A stretch of DNA of 64,000 bases from Rheum nobile (lineage: Eukaryota; Streptophyta; Magnoliopsida; Caryophyllales; Polygonaceae): contig WOAB01000124.1 of the NCBI GenBank assembly GCA_027886185.1, forward strand, positions 1,240,001-1,304,000. Direction: 5' to 3'. The notes below the pieces were generated by a model. That model saw only the letters and a program-made list of their open reading frames with translations. It was not told the origin of the DNA and made no database searches. The position numbers and the translations under genes are program-made. This document shows positions 57,502 to 64,000 of this stretch, piece after piece. Each line of letters begins with the position of its first letter. Within the stretch, counting starts at the first letter, position 1.

Positions 57502-59548
57502 AAGATTTCTGAACCCAGTGAAGCTTGGCTTTACTGGGGGATTAGCATGTGAATTATCATTGTGAGTCTGTGAGCTACAAGGGAACTGATTCCTTTCACA
57601 GTAGTAAGCTCTTTTCTCATTATCATAGTTCCTTCTTTGAGGACACTCAGTGTTGTAATGACCATTCTTGCCACAATAGTAACATAAACGATTATAAACG
57701 ACATGTCCATATTTTCCTTTTCCTGGCCTAAAGGGTTTCTCAGTTTTTCTTTTGTTGAAATCAACATTATTTCTAACCTTACCATGAGCCATGTCCACAT
57801 ACCTTTTGTGAGCAAAGGAATTAGTGAACCACTTGTCTTCAGGGAATGCTTTCTCCTTTCCCTTAGGTTCCCTCTTTGGACTTTGAGACCTTTCATTGAG
57901 ACGCTTGGCAACCTCAGCCTTGTTCTCAAGAACCATGTTCTTCTCTAATAGGAATTGATTCCTATCTCGAGAAGTGGCAAGAGCAACACTGAGGTTCTCA
58001 TTCATCTCAACAAGTTCTCGTCTAGCCTTTTCATCTTCAGCATCATTATTGGCCTTGTTATCAATATATCCAATTCCATGACGTTGTCTCACAAAGACAG
58101 TTTGATTTATCATTTTTTCATTTATAGAGTCAGTGAGAGTGTCTAACCTATCAATTATAGATTGAAGGATATCATTTCCAGGTAGGTTATCATGCATAGG
58201 AACTTTAACAGAGTCTATACTAGTCTCATCACAAGATTTGCAGATTTTGAGGTGACTAGCATGCACATTTCTAATATCAATGAGTTTGGAGTGGGTTTCA
58301 GCTAGGTCTTTCTCAGTTTCATCAAGCTTCTTACTCCACACAGAATTCTCAACAGTCAAGCAAGCAATTTCATCTTCACAATCATCAAGTTTTTTGTTGA
58401 AGAGAACTAGTTTCCTTTCCTAGTTTCTTTATGATCTTTAGAAGTTGCTTCTTATCACAATCAACTAGAGTTTTTAGAAAGTCGTCAGAAGTTACCTCAA
58501 GGTCTTCTGAGTCGCTTGAATCTCCTTTTTCCATGAGACATCTTCCTCCAGAGAAACCACTCAGATCCAGTTCCTCATCTGAGTCTTCTCCCCATGAGGC
58601 CACAAGAGCCTTCTTCCTCTGAGGTCTTTCATCTTCTTTGGAGTCTTCCTTGTTGGGACAGTTCTTAGCATAGTGCCCCTTTTCTTTGCACTCATAACAG
58701 GAGACTTCTTTGAGATCTCTTCTTGGTCCATTGTGAGAGGAACTGCCCTTTTGGAACCTTCCCTTCACAAAGAGTTTTTTGATATTCTTTGTGAAGAGAG
58801 CTGTAAGTTCGTCCTCCTCCTCTTCTAGGTCTGAGTTCTCCTGTTCCATCTCAAGCCTTGAAAAGGCCTTGGAGATCTTGAGAGTAATTCCCTTCTCCAG
58901 TTTCTTGTCGGCATTGACTTTGGTGTGTTCTCCTTCTTCAACCTCCAGTTTCCCTATGATCTGAGTCAAGGGAAGCGATTGGATGCCTGGGGTGTTCTTC
59001 ATGATTCCCTTGATGAGGGTGAACTTAGAATTGAGTCCATTGATAACCACCAGTGACTTGGAAACTTCATCGAGGTTGACCTCAGCCGCTGTTAGTTTTC
59101 CAATCAATCTGTTGAAGCGAGAATAGTATTCTGAGATGGTTTCAGTTTCCATCATTTTGAAGGTATGGTATTCTCCTTCCAAAGCAAACTTTCTGCTTTG
59201 CTTCAGTTTGTCACTTCCTTCATGCATATCCTTGAGTTCTTTTCACATCTCCTTCGCCGTCTTGATGCCTATGACTTTGTCCATGTCTTCTCTGTTCAGT
59301 CCATTGAGGATGAATTATATGGCCTTGGCATTCTTTTCCATGATGACATAGTGCTCAGGTTTCCAGTCTTCTTCCTTCTGGATAAGATCGACATAGCCAT
59401 CTCCATTTCCGACTATCCTCCAGCATTGGTAATCGTTGGTCTTGATGTGGCTTTCCATGCACTTTTCCCACCATGTTTCTTCTCCTTTCTTTCAGAGAAG
59501 TGGCTTGTTGGTGGAGATTCTGAGCTCAAATTTGCTTGGTTGAGACAT
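57502..59548 (-). pseudogene. E6 gag, several stops and a frameshift
   Basis: Same gag as E5, starting MSQPSKFELRISTNKP at 59548. Stops in the first third: TGA for CGA after KPLL, a TAA before FILNGL, TGA for TGG in KEM*KEL. The middle is open (59227-58385) with CYECKEKGHYAKNC. A frameshift near 58385 precedes the coiled-coil and second knuckle (CYYCGKNGHYNTEC). Ends HWVQKS and UAG, with pol in frame after it. Confidence 0.9.
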
Positions 59549-59598
59549 GATCTGCAAACTTAACAAAGATCTAGAGCTTTTCCTGCTCTGATACCAAT

Positions 59599-60720
59599 TG
59601 TAGGATCGTGATTGTTAGATTAATAATCAGGGAACTGAGAATACAGTTTACAGTCCCCTTCACAACGGAAATAAACAATCAACTAAATGAACAAGTTCCT
59701 TATAGTGGAAACCTTCGATTGCCAACTAGCAATCTAGGATAAAAACCACTACCTTTCTTCCGAAAGGATTTCAAGGTCTACTTCTTGATTTCTTATCACT
59801 TCGGTTACAGTTTATCCTAGGAACAAACACACAGTTTCTTTGTCTTACACACAGTTAGACAATCCTAGATAACTTAACAGAAAGTATAATCAATCCAAAA
59901 AGCAGTCCTAAGCACTAAGAAACTAACTCACTTACAGTCACAAGAACTAGCACACAGCTCTTTGATTCCTTGATTGGTTCCTCTTGATCTTGTTCTGATT
60001 TGATGATCTTGTTGAGAGCTTCACACTATGATATTTGCTATGGAGTGTGATTCTTGTAGTTGTGCTTAAAGATAATAGCAGAGCTTATCTTCCTTATATA
60101 GTGGATTCTTCGAGGTTGGATCTTCTCTTGGTTCCCACAGATCAAGTTTGCCCTAGGATGTGTGGTAATCCTTGATTCACGCTGTCTTTGACATATACCA
60201 ACAACCTAGGCAACTCAGAATCCACTTTGATTGGTCAACTGCTTCAGCCAAGTCTGTCAAGTCGTTGTCCAACTCCTTTCGTCCGAGGTTCAACAATCTG
60301 GACACTTGGGAACTGTCCTCTGGATGGTGACAGCTTTATGATAGGTCGCTTTCAATAGCCTTTGTCCAAGGTTCGGCATTCTAGGCATCTTGGAGTTTTG
60401 CTCTGGATGGTGACAAACTTTTGAAAGCTTCGTTCAAGTCGCTTTCACCATCTTTTGTCCGAGGTTCGGTGTTCCCAGATTTCTCGGGAAAAGCAAAGTC
60501 GCGTGTTGTATTTCTGGGCACACCTGGGTTCCTTTGGCTTGCTTGTTTGGTTTCTTTATCTTGTTTGGCTTCCATGGTTCCAACAACTATCCAGTGGTTC
60601 CTCTAAATACATCTTTGAGATAAAACATTAGTATCAAAATATTTGTCATCTTCAAAAGTAGAGAAACTGAGGAAATGAACTCTCATGGGAACTGAGATTC
60701 CTGAGTTCCGTTTCCTAACA
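59599..60720 (-). repeat. E6 5' LTR (1122 bp)
   Basis: Two bases from the primer site at 59585-59596; TG...CA ends; same length as 38748-39869; CTATATAAGG box on the minus strand near 60095. Confidence 0.92.
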
Positions 60721-60812
60721 GATATGATATAACCAAATTGGATATAAGTCATATAACTATAAGATATAATCATTGTATATAAGTATATAATATAACCATA
60801 GTATATAACGAT
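60721..60812. repeat. AT minisatellite, right remnant
   Basis: GATATGATATAACCAAATTGG and ATAACCATAGTATATAACG units as at 37800-38742. The two blocks were one array before E6 inserted. 60721-60725 is the right GATAT duplication. Confidence 0.85.
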
Positions 60813-61260
60813 ATTATTTTATGAATTCAACTCCCTTCCACTTTCTTCATCTTCCTTCCACTCCATCCCAAAATCAACCAAACACACCTTTGTGGAGCTT
60901 ATCTTCCTTCCACTCCATCCCACCGAACACACCTTTGTGGAGCTTAGAAAGTGAAAGCTCTGCTTACAATCCAATTTCCAAGAACGAGCCCTTAGAAATA
61001 AAATTCATTTCGCTCCACCAATCGGTCATTGGTCAACTAATATGTATTTGCGTGCAATAAACTGATCGACTAATTTAAATAGTTTATTGTATGTTCCAAT
61101 TAAATGAAGGTCGTTTTGTATGTTACAAATTTGTCATGAATAGTGGATAAAAACAGAAAAAATAAAACATCATAATGGGGAAAAAGGTGCCTACAATTTT
61201 CCGTTGGGATATACAAATGAGCAACAGGAGATGATACAAAAGGTCCCACCCAATATGCAA
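60813..61260. other. Intergenic spacer and 3' flank of the receptor kinase gene
   Basis: No coding signal. An imperfect ~50-bp tandem duplication (about 60849-60897 and 60901-60945) contains CTTCCACTCCATCCCA and AACACACCTTTGTGGAGCTT. The part next to 61261 should include the 3' UTR of the kinase gene; no clear AATAAA was seen. Confidence 0.5.
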
Positions 61261-64000
61261 TTACCTAGCATCAATCTCGGTAAGGGTAACCTGATTAACT
61301 GAGAAAGCTTCATCATATTGAGTGGAAGACGAATCTGTTTCAGCACCTGGTCTCCTCCCCAAGCAAAACCCCGGGAGTTGGGGCTGCGCCAGGGCCGCGC
61401 CTTGGCTGCTCAGCGACACAACCACCGACGACATATTCGGTCTCTCCTCTGCTCTCTCTTGCACGCACAGAAGCCCGATTTGAATGCATCTTTCCACCTC
61501 CGTTTGCGAATACGAATCTCCTACCGATGGATCTAGTAGCTCTCTTCCTTTTCCTTCGTTCCACATTTTCCATGCCTATATATATATATATATGTCATTC
61601 AATTGATTAGTTAGCTCTCACTAAAATGCCATAAGAAAATGGTTGTCAGGTTCGATCTACTTACGTATCCAAGGAGATTAAGTTCGTCGTGTGAGTTGTA
61701 GAATCTTGTGTTTGCCTTCCCTGTGACTATCTCCAGCACAAGGACACCGAAGCTGAAGACGTCCGACTTTATGGAGAAGGCGCCGTACATTGCATATTCA
61801 GGGGCCATATAACCGCTGTCATGCCATAAGAAAGTAAACCAGTTAGGCTTAGAATCTAACGTATATTTTTGGAGTCTGTTTTCATGACATTCGGTTACGT
61901 ACTATGTTCCGACTACTCTCCTAGTATTTTTCAATGCGGTTTCATCTCCACCGAAAATTCTTGCCATCCCAAAATCTGAAATCTTTGGGTTCATGTCACC
62001 GTCCAACAGCACGTTGCTGGATTTGAGGTCCCTGTGTATTATCCTAAGACGGGAATCGTGGTGAAGATATTGAAGGCCTCTTGCAATCCCGCAAATGATG
62101 TTGAATCGCGTTGTCCAGTCGAGTAACAAACACCTCTCTTTATCTGCGTGGAGAGGAATAGGAATAACATTTAGCAAGTAAGGTGAAGATGTTTAATTTG
62201 TTGTGTCAAGGTGTGCAAGACTTACGAAATAATACAGTATCGAGACTCCTGTTGGGCAAGTATTCGTAGACGAGCATCTTCTCCTCTGCCTCAAGGCAAC
62301 AACCAAGGAGTCGGACAAGGTTTCGGTGCTGAAGCTTGGCGATCAGCATAACCTCGTTCTTGAATTCTTCAACTCCTTGCCCCGAATCCCTCGACAACCT
62401 CTTGATTGCTACCTCTTCTTCGTCCTTCAATACACCCTGCACACAAACGTGTAATGTTCTTGTCATCTCTTTTTCTTGTGTCCTCTCGATCTAATGCAAG
62501 TAAATGATGCTAGTACTTGAAAGATGTTTGATGTAGAGAAAATATAAACATAAATGTACCTTGTAAACATGGCCGAAACCACCTTCCCCGAGCTTGTTTT
62601 GATGGGAAAAGTCGTTGGTGGCTATGCTCATAGCCTCAAAATCATACAATGGAAGCTCCAGCTCATCTGCCTCATTATCAATTGCCAACTCTCTCTTACT
62701 CGAAACATTTGTTGCCCCACGTAGTCTTAATACTGTAAACAGCAAAACAAATTTACAAAAGATGTAAATGAAACTAGCTAGGCAGCTTTTAGTTTTTTTC
62801 TCCTATTGCTCAAATACAAAATTTAGTTGAAACTGAATGAAGAGTACCTCTGTAGTTTGAAGGCAAAGGATGCTTCCTCTTACAAACAAAACAGGCTGCA
62901 ACTGCAAAGAGGATCATGACAACTCCAACTAAGACACCAATCACCACTTTCTTGGTCTTGTCAGAATCATCACTTTCTGAAATAGGTTGCAAAAACCAAA
63001 ATAGGAATCATAATATAAGAAATATTGTATGGTGGAGGAGGATTAGATGAGAACGGTGAACATACCCACATCAGAAGCGTCAACACGAACGTACAAATTT
63101 TGACCACTATCAGCATACTTCCTCATGTCATTCAAATCCCCTTTCCACATCAAACACCCACTTGGTACACCATTCACCACTCGCCAGCTGGTGTAAGCCG
63201 TGCAGTTGCAATCCTTCATGCAGGTCTCCCGGCACTCCTTCAAGCCCTTCTCCCTGTCCACCAGCGCCGCCCCGCTATCCGGCAGCTTCATGTTGCCCAT
63301 CACTGCGAACCCGTCGGTGGCGCAGTCGAGCCTCGCCTTCCTCTTGCACCCGCTCGAGGCGTCCCTCTGGCCCCACGCCGACGGGTTCCTGGGCTCGAAC
63401 CCCCGCGGGCAACCGCACACGAAAATCCCGCTGGCGTCGCACACCCCGTAGGGCCCGCACGCCATGTACTGGTCGCATTGGTCCTTGGGCACGTACCAGT
63501 ACTGGCTCCACGAGTCCACCACCCACGTGAACCGCAGCAGGGTCCCAGTGGGGTCCACTAACAAACGGGACCTCATGGTGGGGTCCGTTACGTTGACCAT
63601 ATAGTACACCTCTTCATTCGGGTTGTCTTTGAAGGTGAAGTTTTGAGTCGGGTTGGTGTTAATCGGCGGCGACCCGCTGAACCGCTGACCCACCCACGGA
63701 CCGGTTCGGTATTTCTTTTGGGTCCCGCCTTCTAGTATGTAAACCTCCGGGTCTCCGGCCCGGTCTAGCCGGTACGTATAATCTCCCGACGACGGATCGA
63801 TGCCGCTCTTCCATGACGTCAGATATCTGTCTAGCCCTGTTTTTACCGCCTGATTAATTTCTTGAAACTCAGACGCAATCTTAGATATTGGGATTAATTA
63901 TTTAAATTACCTGACTTTTTATCCCAGCCGAGCTTCTGGTCGGGCAAGAGGGTATCAGTCGGGTAATCGAAGCTCTGCCATACGTAATTCTCGGCGTTGC
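61261..64000 (-). CDS. S-domain receptor-like Ser/Thr kinase (SD1 type), 5' end beyond window
   Basis: Plasma-membrane receptor kinase of the B-lectin/SLG/PAN class. Exons by GT-AG: 63911-64000+ (partial), 63066-63836, 62848-62976, 62560-62732, 62226-62436, 61903-62143, 61665-61815, 61261-61575. Extracellular: end of the B-lectin region (NYVWQSFDYPTDTLLPDQKL), SLG domain, Cys-rich EGF-like part (CDQYMACGPYGVCD), PAN (CMKDCNCTAYTSW). Then a membrane span (VVIGVLVGVVMILFAVAACF). Kinase: GEGGFG loop, VAIK lysine, HRDLKSSNVLLD (RD type), DFG, GYMAPEY. C-terminus SVNQVTLTEIDAR matches the usual tail of the class. Exons 4 (211 bp) and 6 (151 bp) have the lengths usual for S-receptor kinases. No stop or frameshift seen. 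Ligand unknown; self-incompatibility is not implied. Confidence 0.9.
63837..63910 (-). other. Extra 74-bp intron in the S-domain exon
   Basis: Minus strand: TGGGATAAAAAGTCAG, then GTAATTTAAATAATTAATCC to GCGGTAAAAACAG, then GGCTAGACAGATATCTGACG. Splicing gives GWDKKSGLDRYLTSWKS, matching the family pattern GWDxKTGLxRYLTSWKS. Unspliced it has in-frame stops, and using the nearer AG (after AATTAATC) puts the frame out. Confidence 0.8.

Larger units (their letters stand above)
38748..60720 (-). mobile_element. E6: type B SIRE-like copia element, host of three later insertions
   Basis: Minus strand. LTRs 38748-39869 and 59599-60720 are each 1122 bp with TG...CA ends. GATAT occurs on both outer sides (38743-38747 and 60721-60725) inside the AT minisatellite. 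Primer site is at 59585-59596, polypurine tract at 39870-39886. Inside are two solo LTRs (41873-44330, 46007-47417) and E8 (47998-56941), each with its own 5-bp duplication. Removing them leaves about 9.1 kb in normal gag-pol order. Many stops. Confidence 0.95.

Noticed and set aside
63025..63561. 178-codon plus-strand frame opposite the receptor kinase S-domain
   Set aside because: It is antisense to clear SLG/PAN coding sequence in a GC-rich exon; no domain or start context of its own.
61261..64000. Self-incompatibility SRK
   Set aside because: The architecture is shared by the large SD1 receptor kinase family; nothing in the window ties it to an S locus (no SCR/SP11 or SLG gene seen).

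Overview
The window is plant nuclear DNA, almost certainly a eudicot and probably an asterid/lamiid. Evidence: spliced plant genes, plant LTR retrotransposons primed by initiator tRNA-Met, a Helitron, and a SINE with a (TTG)n tail of the type common in Solanales and Lamiales (family recalled from memory, not searched). About 95% of the window is nested transposable elements. The only ordinary host gene seen is a receptor kinase at the right edge.

Left block (1-32279). A plus-strand Ty1/copia element (E3) with the layout of the SIRE/Sirevirus lineage (long gag, pol, a third ORF, several polypurine tracts before the 3' LTR) has been cut up by later insertions. E1 (1-6032, minus) sits in its gag. 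A pile of fragments (E4, E5, part of a Ty3/gypsy-type LTR, small inverted-repeat and CACTA-like debris; 6521-18354) replaces the middle of its gag. E2 (20050-27152, minus, complete) sits in its integrase. E1 and E2 share one gag-deleted structure. E3 ends with its 3' LTR at 32279.

Middle block (32280-38742). A 708-bp insert flanked by a 16-bp direct repeat joins a SINE to one exon plus intron of the plastid acetyl-CoA carboxylase alpha-carboxyltransferase gene. A decayed Helitron Rep/PIF1 helicase gene follows, with a candidate 3' hairpin and CTGA end at 37419 and a LINE RNase H fragment inside. Then come four GGGCGCAACC palindromes and about 0.95 kb of AT-rich minisatellite.

Right block (38743-60812). 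A copia element E6 (minus, two 1122-bp LTRs, GATAT target duplication) split the minisatellite. It later received two solo Ty3/gypsy-type LTRs (CTATC and CACTT duplications) and the 8.9-kb element E8 (two 1133-bp LTRs, TTTCC duplication). E8 is a mosaic: its gag is directly followed by the polypurine tract and U3 end of another LTR type, then by the C-terminal integrase, RT and RNase H of the E5/E6 family.

Right edge (61261-64000, minus). An S-domain (B-lectin/SLG/PAN) receptor-like kinase gene runs off the window. Its kinase motifs are intact, and it has an extra 74-bp intron inside the normally uninterrupted S-domain exon.

Most premature stops in the retroelements are single C-to-T or G-to-A changes, as expected from decay of methylated, silenced copies. 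No element here looks autonomous.
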